Source: Gymnogyps californianus (lineage: Eukaryota; Chordata; Aves; Accipitriformes; Cathartidae). From it: DNA of 64,000 bases. Under the pieces are notes generated by a model. That model worked only from the letters and a program-made list of their open reading frames with translations, had not been told where the DNA came from and did not search any database. The position numbers and the translations under genes were made by a program. How positions within the stretch are numbered: the stretch's first letter is position 1; each line of letters starts with the position of its first letter. Shown here one piece after another: positions 36,034 through 48,543 of the stretch. The DNA lies in assembly GCF_018139145.2 (NCBI RefSeq), contig NC_059477.1, positions 18,959,522 through 19,023,521 of the forward strand, in the 5' to 3' direction.

Positions 36034-36314
36034 ATTTCAGAGGAATTTGCTCTTATTTCCTCCCAGCCTCATCCCCTCCTCCCGGCCTCAGCCTTGGCTG
36101 CATGCCCCAGCAGCCATGCTGTGTTTACTTAACCGCATGGAGCGCTGGGCTGCCTCGGCTAGAAATGCTGGGGCAACGCGCACACACGCACATCGTGAGC
36201 TCGCTCGCAGGAGTTCACATTCACACTCAGGAAACAGACAACAATTCTTTTGTGAAGAAAGATTGCAAGGTCCAAAGCCAAACCTTACACAGGGTCTTTG
36301 TAGACTGTAGGTAG
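36029..36314 (+). other. Candidate CpG-rich first exon ending at a consensus splice donor
   Basis: Downstream of the TATA/initiator pair lies sequence with a cluster of CpG dinucleotides (about 14 between 35960 and 36220) in an otherwise CpG-poor window. At 36312-36317 the sequence is TAG|GTGAGT, an exact vertebrate donor consensus, with intron start at 36315. The open frames inside (36102-36314 and 35990-36310) do not resemble a known protein and terminate near the donor, so a 5' untranslated exon or a lncRNA exon is more likely than a coding exon. No linked downstream exon can be identified by eye. Confidence 0.3.
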
Positions 36315-36457
36315 GTGAGTTCTAAACTTTTTCACTAGATGTGGACAAAAATAATAGATTTTTTTGGGCCCACAAGTCTCTAAGTAAATTTCTCTTGGAA
36401 GATGCATTTTTTATCATTTCACATGTTGAAATCAAGGTATATTCTGAACTTATCTCT

Positions 36458-36478
36458 GTATCATGGAATTCATGATAC
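36458..36478. repeat. Small inverted repeat
   Basis: GTATCATG and CATGATAC are exact 8-base inverted arms around GAATT, next to a further GGTACATG. It is a minor structure. Confidence 0.7.
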
Positions 36479-38461
36479 ATGGTACATGACTACCGGTTAA
36501 TTCGACATTCAAATAATCTATTAGGATTAGCCAAACATGTCTGGCTCCAATATATGTACCTACAGCACTGCATGTATACATGGTTACTACTAGTAGTTTT
36601 TCTACTTTGTCATACCTGTGACAGACTGGATAGATTAGCTAAAATGTCCATGCCTTATAAATGGTGTAAAGCTATTTTAGCACCCAACAATGGTGTGAAA
36701 ATAAACCATGCAGAAACAGGACATTTCTACTTGAATGATGTGTGAGCTTTTCAGTGGGTAAAGTGGTCACAGTTCATTGTTTAAAAAAAAAGTAGTCTTA
36801 AGTCACTAATAATCTCCACACCAAGACTTATGGCAATAGAGAAAAAGAACTAAGTAAACTATCTGACTGAGAAGTCATTTCTTCCTTCCCTGGCAGCATA
36901 GGATTTGTTTAAACACTGTTAGGAGAAGGCTAATTAAAATAATTTTGCCAGAAGTCTGGGAGATTGCTAAATCCAACACCAGATCAGTGCTCTTAATCTG
37001 GAATGACAACTTGTTTCCTAATATAAACTAGAAGTTTCTTACTGATACAGAAAATTAGAAGTCAGACAGAGAAATACCTCCCTCTGACATAGTTATAACA
37101 ATAACCATTATTTTGAGTAGCAGTTATAAAATAAATGATAGTTGACATTTTATGACATTTAAGTTTTATTTAATGTTATTGCTGATATTTATTTAATTTA
37201 AAGCTAATGGGCTATCTGCCAGGCCAGAGCAAGAATGAATAGTTTCCATTCCACTTATGGCAGACTTTTCTTGTCCAGAATACTGTCAGAGTTTAAAGCA
37301 AAATCATGCAATCACAATCTGTATAAGAGATTCTTTACTCTCACTAGCTGGAATTAACGTTTAATCCATGTCCTTTCGTAATCCGATACAATATCAGGCA
37401 AACAATTACAGTTCTTCATTTTATGATTCATGTCCTTTTTGCTTTCTCAGTTCCATTGTACATTTAGTAGAAACAATTGATATAAACAAGAAAATAGCAG
37501 GATTTATTTCCATGTGCTGAATATCCACAGTATTGAGCCTTAAAATCTAATATTAACACAACTTTTAAAATTTTCCAGTTTCTAAATTTATGAAATGGGA
37601 GTTAGAGAAATCCTCAATTCCCAAGCTAAAATTAACTCACAGTATTAGAAAGTTTGCCCATATGTCTGGAAGTGTGCTATTAATTTTGCAAAGTAGCTAT
37701 GTCAGGTAGGTACAGGTCTTTCTTCAGTAAACCAACCTACCAAATAAGATACTTTAATTGTCCTGTGTAATCGTGGCAGAATTATAAGCACATTTTCTAT
37801 ATTTTTTCCAATTTGAATGATGTCTTTGTTAAGTCAGAGGTACTCTCATGTACAGTTGTTAGTTTGTTTTCAGGACTATCGCTATATACTTTTAGCTTTC
37901 TTGAGTTTCTTTATATTCCTATATTTCTAGGTCCTTCATAGTGATGACTGACCAAAACAATACGTAATGTCAGTGGAGATATTTCAAAACAAAAAGAACA
38001 TTTAGTGTTGTTTAGTTCTGAAATTTTTTTTAAAAAGAGAAAACCTAAGAAATGCAAGAGTAGCTTGCTATTCATAGTAAAATAGTATGGAGAATTTATC
38101 ACAAATGCTGACATCTCATCTGAACATGATCCTGCTCACAACCACCAACAATAAAGATTTTCTTAAATTTTACTCATTACTTAAATGTATTCAGGAATTC
38201 TTTTTAACTCTGGTGAGTTTACTATGTAGAATTTCCTGTAAGTATTCATTACATGGTACTCAAAGTCTGAGCTATGTTTCTTAGAGGTGATTGGGCAGGG
38301 CGTAATACTAGCCTTGACATTTTATTAATTCTGTCATGGACTGTATGGTCTCACTGTCTCCTCTTGAAATACTGTGTTTCTTTCTTGCTGGAGCAATCTG
38401 TGAGAAGGAAGAAAACTGGTTTTTGGTGCTGGGAGTTGGTCAAAGCGATTACAACACAGAA

Positions 38462-38650
38462 AATTAGGATGTTTGAGTCCACTGTCCTACTGCAAAGCAG
38501 GAGAATCCATGTCATTTTTAACAGATGCTTGTCTAATCTATTCTTAAAGGCTTGCAGGGATGGAAACTCCTTATCTTCAGATTATATAAAAGCCTAAAAG
38601 CCTATTTAATAGCTATAAGATACAGTATTCTTTTAAATATCTGGTTTTGG
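38462..38650 (-). mobile_element. CR1 LINE 3'-region fragment (antisense)
   Basis: Plus-strand reading gives GAGTCCACTGTCCTACTGCA, then ACAGATGCTTGTCTAATCTA, TTCTTAAAGGCTTGCAGGGA and TGGAAACTCC, then a looser match through TATCTGG. This is the reverse complement order of CR1 tails ('ctagtccactgccctgca...acagatgtttgtctaacctgttcttaaaaacctccagtgatggagattcc'). The element therefore points to the minus strand, is truncated and is heavily mutated. Confidence 0.7.
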
Positions 38651-41140
38651 AAGAAGAGAAGAATTGAGGTTTTCCAGATAGAGATAGATTACTTGAGAAT
38701 TTGCTGAAGTTGCCAGAAAAGGACTCTCACTAGCTACCGGTGACTAGGGCCTCAGAAACTATAGGAAAGTGGACCAAAAGGAAGGTGGGATGGAAACCTA
38801 GTACTGAAGATCAGTAACAAAAAGTAGTTTCTAGTAAGTGTACTCAGAAAGAAAAAAAAAAATTCTAAGGCAATAAGCCTAGAAAAAGAGATCTAGCCCA
38901 GGACTGTGATGACTCTTATTCCTCTGAAGCCTCTGAAGAACATACTTAAGATGAAAGAGGATCTACTGCAACTTTCTATAGTAACTTCTCACATGGTAGT
39001 TTTTTCTATTCTGGGAACTGTAACTAAAACTGTTTTGGCAGAAAAGACATATACACTTATCATGACAGGCTTTATGACTTATTAACCAGAAACACCAGAA
39101 TGACTGAGACAGCATCTACAGCAGCAGAAAAACTGGAAGATTGCTCTACTGGGAATACTTTTTGTGATCTAGTATTTTCCAAGGGTATGCTATGAGACAG
39201 AGGGATGAATTTAATATCTATTTTGATGCACAGTCTGTAGATGAAATCTGGGATTCTACTGCTATATTACAAGTATTCTATTATGATTCTAAAAACCTCA
39301 GTCAGTATATATATGCATGCATAGGGCACAAAGTAACTCTAACAGCAATTGTTCACCTAAGGGTGACCTAAGAGTCCAAAAAATTTCTCTTCTGAACTCA
39401 TGTACAGAAATAAGAGGGGCTGTTAGACCTGACAGTAAACAGAACACAGAAGTAGAAATATTTTTAAAATGCACACCTTGACAAAGATTTAAAGGAAGTG
39501 AAAATGCATATTCAGGCAGTAATGTTGAAGTTATATCATATGCAGCTGGGAGGAAAATATGAAAGCTGTTCTCTCCTGCATAAATAATCCCAAACCTATT
39601 AAGGTTCCTGGACAACAAAGCAATATGATGACTTTAATAGTACACTCTGAATCCAATCATCAGGCTGAGCTCTGTCCCATAGATGTGCTGAGATCCTCCT
39701 GTAAGCATAATAGTGGCCAGCTGGAGGAGGGCTGGAGTGTTCCCTTTGTGAAGGGTGCCAGTGGGAACGAGGTATGACTGGAGATGGAGATAACTGTTGG
39801 GATGGTCAGGAGCAGCACACCTATGTGGATGAGGTTCCACATACATACTCTCAGAACAATTTTGTCTGAATAAACTGGGCTTACACACTTCAGCACTCTT
39901 AAGGAAGACACTTAAAAACACATTTCTGTAAGCCTCAAGGAGATATAAGTGAAGTAGTACAGAATATGGAGCACAAAGCCCAGGATTATGCGATCAATCA
40001 GTCCACAGAAGGAAATGCCACCTATACTGCTACCAAAGCACTTACAGAGACAATGTTCTGTCTAGAGAACCCAAATGCACCTAAAACTTTCTCTCTGACC
40101 CTTATGGAGAGTTATAGGAAATATGATAACTTAATGGTGAGTTTAATCAAGGTATGGCATTTTTGCAAGTAAAAGTTCTGGATGGGCACAAGACAGCATT
40201 TATATTTGAGGATTCTGCAAATGCCACCTCCACTTTGGAGAGAGGGTCTCTGGAGCAAGGAGGCCCAGTGAAGATGATTTGTTATCAAAAGCTGGGGGCA
40301 TGAGCAACCCAGGCTCTAAGTCAGGAGAGATGCAGCTGTCTAATTAATCCTCTTCAGATAAGTATTCAGAACACTTCGCCAAAACTGAATATCAGAATTT
40401 GAATTATTTCTTTTTATTTGTAAGTGCTGACAGTGTGCTAAGTACCACAAAAGAGAGAGCCCCTGGTTTGAGAGGCTTCCAAAGTAACTATCATCAATTT
40501 TTTTTTCTGGAGTTTGGCCCAATGCCCATTAAGTAGCCAAACTGTGATACAATCCTAGACATAATGACATACTGTGCTCATTTTCCTCTGAGAAAGATGA
40601 CTGAAGATAATGCTTATGAAGAATTTCAGCTCTATTACATGGGGACACATATATGCACAGACTGCAGGGCCACGTGTTATTTGGGAAACAAGCATACATT
40701 CAGTATTTTTCAATGTTGAGGTACTTTCATTAATGACCTGAATTTTGCTGGTAATATTCATATGTGTAGAACTCACCAGGAAATAATTAGGAACGCAAGA
40801 TAAAATCTTGATCCCATTGGAGTTAAGAGGAATTTTCCTTTGAAATAGAAGTTTACAAAACCTCCATTTTGCTAGGTAAGGAGCAGTCAGCTTTTTGTTC
40901 TGCTTTTGTGCTGCCTATGTCCAAAACTTACAGCTGTAGTATGTAACTCTCTTCTGCCAACTCATTAAAAATAAGCTCCTAAAGAAACCTTATCATAACT
41001 GTTATATAACCTAAAACTTCACATTATTTCTTGATCTGATTTTTTGAGTTTGAACTGATCTTTTTAATTAAAAAATTAAATCAGAATTTTACTAAGCAAA
41101 AATATGGAAAAGTCCTTGTTCTGTCTCATAAATTGGTGGT

Positions 41141-41206
41141 TCACATCTAATTCCACAGAAATCAACGGAATTATATCTTTGTAGGTAATAGAGAATGAGA
41201 ATCCAG
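41141..41206. mobile_element. Possible palindromic MITE-like relic
   Basis: ATTCCACAGAAATCAACGGAATTATATC followed by GAGAATGAGAATCCAG resembles the centre and one end of the CATTGAAATCAATGG-type sauropsid MITEs. It is divergent and has no clear second end, so the call is tentative. Confidence 0.3.
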
Positions 41207-42029
41207 ATTCGAGTATTTACAGGAAATTCAGTTATATACTTATCTTTATGCAATATAGTAAACTGCTATTACCTTACCTAGTAAAATTTTTAGCGCACAC
41301 ATAAGCAGGTATGTTTCATCCATGCCTTTAACAGGGAAAAGTGGTGGATACTTTTAACGTGTTTTACTTCTTTGGATTTGAATAGGGTCTTGTTTTTGTG
41401 AAATCTGGCTTGAATTCAAGTTAAAACATTGTTTGCTTTCATTTTTGTCTTCCTGCCTTTAACTATTTCTTTGCAGTGTGAAAATACCACAGCCTATGGT
41501 TGATGTCTTCATCACAGTGGAATGCTTTAAACTTAATGAAGAGTTGCAATAAATCAGTACACTTCATTCTGCTTTCTGTCATCAACACATACATACTTTC
41601 TTAGGTATTAATCCCCTCAGAGATTATTAGAAGTCAATAAGACACGTTAAAAAGAATTACTATTAACTTTGAAAAGGATTGTACCTGGTATCATAGCTGG
41701 TAGCTATCTTGTCTCCAATGAAATGACATTTGTACATTGTCCATTTCTGAATTCCTCAGAAGAAAAAAAAATAATTACATAGCTTATGGCATTTAGCCAC
41801 AGCTTTGCTTCAGGATGCTGAAGTTAAGCATGTGCATTTTGTGCAGAACTGGGGCCTGTTCAAGCAAGGACTTTATGTCATTCTGTGTTTGCCTGGCACC
41901 TACTACAAAACACTCAGGTACTGCAGGACTCTATAATGATCATAAAAATATCATGTTGATTTTTATTTTTCTGATGCTTCTTAGTTCTAGGTGTGGTAAA
42001 ATACTTCAAGGGTAGGGCTTTTTCCCCTT

Positions 42030-42507
42030 CAGTTGATGGTTTGAAACTTTTTACCCAAACCCCGCAGTCTGTCAGAGCCATGAGGGCACTGATGGGCCTG
42101 TCTGTCCCTGCCCAGCCCACAGCCCAGGACCCCATGTCAGCCCCGCGGGGCCAGCAGCCCCTGCCCCAGCAATGCCACAGCAGGGCCAGTCTCCAGCTCC
42201 CCATGTGCCCCACCGTGTCAGGCCCTCCCGCGGGCCCACATCCCAGCACAGCCTCTGCCTGTCCCTGACCCAGAGGGGTGCCCGATGCCCAGGGCTGGGG
42301 CTGCCCCAGTGTCCCCCCAGCTGCCCTGCTCCTGGCTGGGGCTGGGACGGCAGCCCCCAGGCCCCGCAGGGCCCTGACGCAGACAGCCCCAGTCATTTTG
42401 TGTACCACCGCAAAGCTGTACGCAACTGATCTGTTTGCAAGTAATTATACCTTAGTGGGGCTGTGGGCCACTGCTCAGGGCTCTGCAGGTCAGTCTGAGA
42501 AACACTG
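42030..42507 (-). mobile_element. GC-rich hAT-like non-autonomous DNA transposon
   Basis: The right end read on the minus strand is CAGTGTTTCTCAGACTG (42507 to 42491), very close to the hAT/Charlie terminal pattern CAGTGGTTCTCAAACT. The left end read on the plus strand starts CAGTTGATGGTTTGAAACTT and continues TTTACC, a more diverged version of the same terminus. The 478-bp interior is far more GC-rich than its surroundings (for example CCCCGCGGGGCCAGCAGCCC). There is no transposase ORF; the long open frames here on both strands reflect GC-rich, stop-poor sequence. I could not find a clean 8-bp target duplication (TTCCCCTT left, CTTTAGAG right). Confidence 0.5.
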
Positions 42508-44129
42508 CTTTAGAGAAGGGCGCTCCACATCTCATCTCATCAAGTACAAAAAATAGGTGCAAATAGTTTAAGCCTAAACCCTGGTGTTTACTTCCCTGAA
42601 CTTGGAGAACTTTTGATTCAAATCATAATTTTTCTGTCCCTCTCTATGGTTGTGCAAAACCAAATCAAGTGGCTCCGTCTCTTCTTAGCTGCCACCTTTG
42701 TAAAACCTGAAAGCTGGATCTGCTAGGAGCAGGGTGCTGGGCAAGTGATTCTGCAGCTAGTGTTAGCTCCCAAATTTGCAGTTTTAATATTCTTGAAAAG
42801 GCTTTGGTCATCTTCTGGGCAAACACACAAGTCAATTCCTTTACTATTAGAGTTTGGTTATCCTTTTTTTTTCTACAAACATAGTTAAATCCTAATTAAA
42901 TGTACTGTACCTGAAACATGCCTTTTTAAATACTGAGAGCAATGGGTAGGGCAGGTCGTTATATTTTGCTTCAGGTTTTGCTTCTTAAAGATAATAAGGA
43001 AACTAATAAAGGGGCAAGACATTTGTGACAGCAATACAAAAAGCCAAACAATGAGAGTGTATTCATTATGACTGAGAAATTTTTACAATATATTTGCTTA
43101 TAGGGTTGTCCCTAACCAAGGTTACTAGCTTATTAAGGAGGTTACTATGGAAACAGTGAAAAAGGGTTTCACAGATTTCTTGATTGCCCTTCTCAGTTAG
43201 TCTTTATTATATTCCTTGTTGAAAAATAAACTATGCAATCTCTACAAATAAACAAGTCTCCTTCTGTGTGCAATAGGTATTTAAGATTGTAAATAACTTC
43301 TTGACATCTTACAACATGTTAGAAGTCCATTTAATGGTTTATGTTCCATGAGGATACAACATATTTTATGAGATTTTTTGGTCTAGAAATAAGTTTAATG
43401 CCACCTTTGCTGGCAGCAAATTGTCAGTATTCAGTTTTTCTGTCTTTGGGCCCTGAGTAGTAAACCTGTAGTAGAAAGACACCTGACTGATAGGCAGCAT
43501 AAGATAGAAAATATCTTAATAAAGCTTGAATTAAAAGCATTTTTTTAAAAGAATAATAAAATCTTAAAATAGCTGTTTATAAAAAATTGTTTCATGTATA
43601 TTATAAACATCTCCCTGAGGATCACACTGGAGCGATGTCCACAGAACACGTTCCACCCATGAAATGGGGTGACCCTCAGCAGATTATGCAGGAGTTCAGT
43701 TAATGTCCAGACACTGCTATGCTTTCTTCATTGGAGGCAGATGCTTTTGAGATCAGATCAGATTAAGGCCTAAGTTAGTAACTTTGTGCTTTGGCTCTCA
43801 GGTCGTGACCTTAGAATTTAACTTAATTGGAAACAAATCTTTCTAGCTCTCCTGGTTAAGAAGAAATGCTCAAAATATGAATTTACAGTAACAAATACAG
43901 TTTGCTTAAGTGTTGAGACAGCCTCTACTGAAAGCCATAGTTCATTGTTGTATTCCCAGTCTGAGCAGATTTTGCCCCTTCTTTCATGGAAAGAAAATAC
44001 AGGCTGTAGATCATGCAGGGCTGGCCTTTCCTCAGTGTGGTTTGGAGGCAGTTTGTGAAATTAGATTTTTTGTCTAGCACTATTCCCTACAGTGGCTCTG
44101 GACTCACATGGCATCAGAACAACCAAGCA

Positions 44130-44312
44130 ATAGAGTGGGTGGGCCAGATGTTGTGTATGCTCCATCCATGGAGGTTTCAAAACCAGATCAGATATAGCCG
44201 TGAGTATCTTGGTCTGACCTCAGAACTGATCCTGCTTTGAGCAGAAGGTTACACTAGAGACCTCCTGAGGTCCCTTTCAACCCTTCATTATCTTACGATC
44301 CTATGTTTCTGG
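44130..44312 (+). mobile_element. CR1 LINE 3' end
   Basis: Successive blocks match the canonical CR1 tail: GGGCCAGATGTTGTGTATGC, TCCATCCATGGAGGTTTCAA, AACCAGATCAGATATAGCC, CTGATCCTGCTTTGAGCAGA, AGGTTACACTAGAGACCTCC, TGAGGTCCCTTTCAACCC, and a final degenerate ATC-TTACGATCCTATG of the usual ATTCTATGATTCTATG terminus. This is the clearest mobile element in the window and supports a bird/reptile origin. It is 5'-truncated and carries no ORF. Confidence 0.9.
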
Positions 44313-46004
44313 AGGAAACCCTCCCAAACTGGACATAAGCAGGATATCAAGCTACCGATTCACAAAGGAGACTATTCAGATGTCTGGTCCACTCACTTTT
44401 TCCCTACTTTGATATCGAAAGTCTTCTGAAAGACAGTTAGACCTTTGAGTATAACAGGAGCAGGTCACTCCTCTCAGTACTTTTGAGTACTGCTCCAGAA
44501 AAGAAGTACTGCTTGAAGTCCTTTGAGATGTGAAAAGCAGCAGTATGTTGGATTAGACACACAATGTTTCAGGTTTTTTCCGCAGCCATGGGTGCTCCTT
44601 GTAGTTGTAAATGGAAGTTGAGAAAGGTTGCTGAATTTCAAACAGATGGGATCTGCACTACAGCAGTTTTGGAACTTCTTAGTGGGTTAATGTTACTTTA
44701 ATGATGATTGTGAGGCATGTCATCTGCCCTGTATGGCAGACTGGAATTGAGAGCATTTTTTCATATAAGGAAATACTTCGCGAAAACTTTCCCCTAATAG
44801 TCTTAGCTTTGAAGTGCCTCCCTACTAATCTTTCTTTTGCAGATGTACAATCTAATACATAGGCTAAAAGATTTCCAATTTTGTCTGCTATTCAGATATG
44901 ACATCTATTTGTTATGTTTTGCCTTGGGCTTAACCAGTTTTCTCTAAAATACATCGAAGGCAGATAGTCAACATCTAAGTTCATTTTGGGGTTAGGAGGT
45001 TTACACTTTATATATGCTAACTTAGAGATACACTGGTTACTTAAAAGTTTTACAATTAGAGCTTGACTCTCTTTCTGTGGGCACTGAACCAGATCAGCTA
45101 GATTGGTTCACTGCCCAGTAGTTTTCACACTGAAATACATAAGTTGCTTGTTCATAAAAGACATGAGAGAACAATCTGCTGGCTTTGTGTAAATTCACCA
45201 TCAATTTACATTGAAACATGGGACTTTGCCAGCAGCTTGCTATTTGTTTTTGTACAGAGATAGCTGTTCATCTAACTGCTGACTATACTGAACAATTGCA
45301 TTATTGTAATGCTTAAATTGCTCCTAGAGGCCTATTTCAGCCTGATAACTATAAATGAATAAATTAAACTGTGTTTCAATATTCAGCATTTTACTACTGC
45401 TAATAATTTAGGAGTAGATTTCCTTTGCCTATTTTATTAATGTATTTATAGTACACAAGGAATATGCAGAGGTTTAATTACTTTTTATTTCCAGTGCTTA
45501 CAGAAATTAAAATTCTGCACTAGACCAAATTCAGTTCTCAGAACAGGATATAACTTAAGACTTACCCTTGGTGGTGTCTGCAGGGAAAGAGTTTGAGCCT
45601 ACTGTGATGGTCCTGTTTTCTTATTTTGCTTTAAGTCTTTTAAGAAGCTGAACTGAAAAATTTTAAGTATTAAGTAATCCTTCAGGGTGTCTAACAGAAT
45701 CTAAACAGTTTTTTGAGGGATACAGATAAGCAAGAATATCTCAAAAATTTATTAGGTGTAGACGCTCTTTTAGACAGGCACAAAAAAGACAGAACTAAAA
45801 AAGAAACAGTCAATTTGTCAAAACCAGCCTTGTTTGAAATATATGCAACACAAACTGCAGAAACTTCTTATGTTACAGAGGAGAATAAGTGGCGAACAGA
45901 AAGGTTAGCTCTTATCACAGACATCATTTAAACCCATCTTTTATAGTGCCATAGGTACACACTTTACGGGGTTATAAAAAGTCAAGGTACTTACCCTAGT
46001 GGGT

Positions 46005-46052
46005 TTACAACCCACAACCATGCGCTTAAGTGCTTTGATGGATCAGGCCCTT
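46005..46052. mobile_element. Terminal fragment of a sauropsid MITE-like element
   Basis: CATGCGCTTAAGTGCTTTGA followed by TGGATCAGGCCCTTAA resembles the remembered end 'catgcttaagtgctttgctggatcagggcctaa' of abundant sauropsid palindromic elements. Only one end is recognisable. Confidence 0.45.
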
Positions 46053-48543
46053 AACAAGAACAAACTCACAGTGAGATGAGGTAAGAACAATATTGAGGGA
46101 GGACTGATGTGAGGTCATGAAATGGGAAGCAATGACATTGTATATATACCCTGAGTGAGAGAGGGTCTCTGTCCCAGAGGCCCACATCTGGGGGACAGTC
46201 CTGCGGTCCTCCAGGCACTCCAGACATGTCTTTTTCTTTCAAGTATCTTTTTGCTATTGAACAGTGTGAGGCTTCTGGGAAGAAGCATGCATCAAAATGT
46301 AAAGGAAAAAAAAGTTTGTTCTGTGAACAGGGAAATACCTAGCTCAAGCAAAGGTTAAGCACTGCAGAAATAGGAAAACTAGACTTAGCTGAAAAGGGAA
46401 AAAGCCACTAAAATGAAATATTTAGTGCTCTTTCAGATATTAGTGGACAGAACTAATGCAGATGCAGGATAGTTTTTCATGGAGCAGACTGCAAAATTGA
46501 AAATAGTGGGTTTGCACAGTTTACAAAGGGAAAAAAACTGGGTATTTTTTACCTGTGCTTCTACACACAGTAATACACTTTTCAACCATGGTCTCTGTCC
46601 TCCAATCAGTTTTTGTTTACTCAGCCAAGTAAAATAAAAAACCAAATACGAGAGTGAAGGGGAAAGTTAATAATCACTGAGAAAGACATGTTCCCTGTGT
46701 GCCATGACAGCCATAGCATGAATGGTGTGCTGCCCAGCCCTTCTCCACACTGCCGGGAAATAACGTCCCAAACAGCAAATGAGCTTTTCAAGGATGTGCT
46801 CTCAAACCAGACCTGCGTCTCTCCAACTTCATCCTTCTGAAACCAAAATACCAATATTAGATGTATCTGTTTCTTGGTAAAATTCATGCCTTAGCAATGA
46901 ACAGTAAAGACACTAACATTTGGGTGAAATTATCTTGCAACTGTTTTCTCCAGCTGGCAATTAATCTCCTGGGATTTCTCAGGTAACACCTTGAAAACAA
47001 TAGGAATGTCATTTTTTATGATATAGGTGTATAATACAATGGGGCTGATCTGTGATGGAGATTTCCACATGTACCTAAATAAATCAAAGTGAAGAATAAA
47101 AGTGACTACAAGCTTCGCTATACAGCCCTTGAGGCATCCAAAACCTACATGTGACCAGTCCCTTATGCTGTCACTCACACGAAAGCTGAGGATCCAGGAC
47201 AGTTGGAACAGCCTCTACAAGTAAATTATAGACAAGAAAGAAAGTAGGAAAACTAGCATAATCAAATCATATGCACTGCATTTCATACCACCAGAACAAT
47301 AAGTGCTTTCAATCACACAGCAAGTGAATGATGGATATGCATATTGGACCTTGTCAGAGTCCTGTGTCTGCCTATAGAGCCATTAACCAATTTGCTAGTT
47401 GAAACCATAGCTGCTGAAGTAAAGCCTTAATTCAAAGCGAATGAATTCCCAAATCCTCTGGCTGTAAGTCCCAGAGGGGTAACTGTCTTTTAATAACAGA
47501 AGAGATCTGGTGTCTAGATTTTTTAAGTTAATACATTGAGGAAACACATGACAGTGAAATGGCTAGCTATCCAACGTAACTCTTCCTCCTGAGCACTCCT
47601 GCTTTTGCAGGTACCTGATCTTCTCTAAAACAGGGAACTTATATGCATCTCAACTATTCACTGTTTTGAAAGCGTATTACCTAACACAAATGCAATTCAG
47701 AGATTGTAATGGCCCTAGCACAAGTAATAAAGATCATTCACTCATGACTGGAGCATTTTTGGATCTTCAAGTCTGGCAGCTTACCAAAAGAAGAGGCTGG
47801 CCAGTTACATGGAAACCAAGAGCAGAGGAAAATCTTAATGTGCTATCTGATAGGCAGCCCAGTGTATGACTGAACCTCCTGGAGCATGTCAAATTGTGCC
47901 AGGAGATCAGGGGGCAAGAAAAATGTCCTATTCCTAACCATAGTCTTGCAGCATGCGTGGACTGTTTAGACCTCAAGGCAGGCCTAAAAGATATGTCTGC
48001 AAAGCTCAAACCATTGCCCTTCAGAAGTTAAGATGTATGGGCAATATCGACCAGTGTTTCAGTAAGATTATTCCCATTAAATTAAGGTATATCTCATAAA
48101 GGTGATGATGAACTATCCTTTCATAGCCACAGTCAGAGAGAAATGGTGTAAATCCAGCTTTTCTGCATTGTTGTGAAGGTTTGCACGGACACACACCACG
48201 GAGGCTCTCAGGCCAGGTTAAGTGACATTGTTAACACTCAACAGTGCAGTGCACAAAATGAACACAGCTTTCAACCTGTGGCAAACTTGTAGTGGATTGT
48301 AACATGAGAGCCAGTTACACAAGGGAAGAAAGAGGTAGTAGGTGTCAGGAAAACAGCACTATCAGAAGAGCACGCAGTAAAGCAAAGTATCCCCAAATAT
48401 TCTAGCATCATCTGTGGCACCAAATTCAGCACTGGCAGCTCGTGGAGCTCTGTCTGTACTCATTGTACATGTTGATTATCACAGACCTGTAACTCTCCGT
48501 TTCCAGATCAGCTGAATGACAGATTGATGTTAATTGTTAGTTA

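Larger units (their letters stand above)
34096..42029. other. Non-coding DNA with one candidate promoter/exon and a CR1 piece
   Basis: No protein-coding gene is supported. The candidate promoter and first exon at about 36 kb and the antisense CR1 piece at 38462 are listed separately. AT-rich homeodomain-like sequence lies at 37130-37210. Unrecognised minus-strand frames lie at 39298-39618 and 39634-39921. Confidence 0.5.

Noticed and set aside
39298..39921. Two adjacent minus-strand frames that together might be a decayed gene
   Set aside because: Neither translation resembles a family I know, they are separated by stops, and a third frame overlaps the second.
41914..42408. 164-codon minus-strand frame
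   Set aside because: Lies inside the GC-rich hAT-like element, where stop codons are rare. Other frames there are also open, and the composition is Gly/Ala/Pro-rich without motifs.
45713..45931. 72-codon hydrophilic frame
   Set aside because: Composition looks protein-like (Asp/Lys/Glu/Thr), but it reflects A-rich sequence. No acceptor, donor or known family seen.
48332..48343. 12-base match to the start of let-7 (GAGGTAGTAGGT)
   Set aside because: The match stops after 12 bases and no complementary arm occurs downstream, so no precursor hairpin can form.
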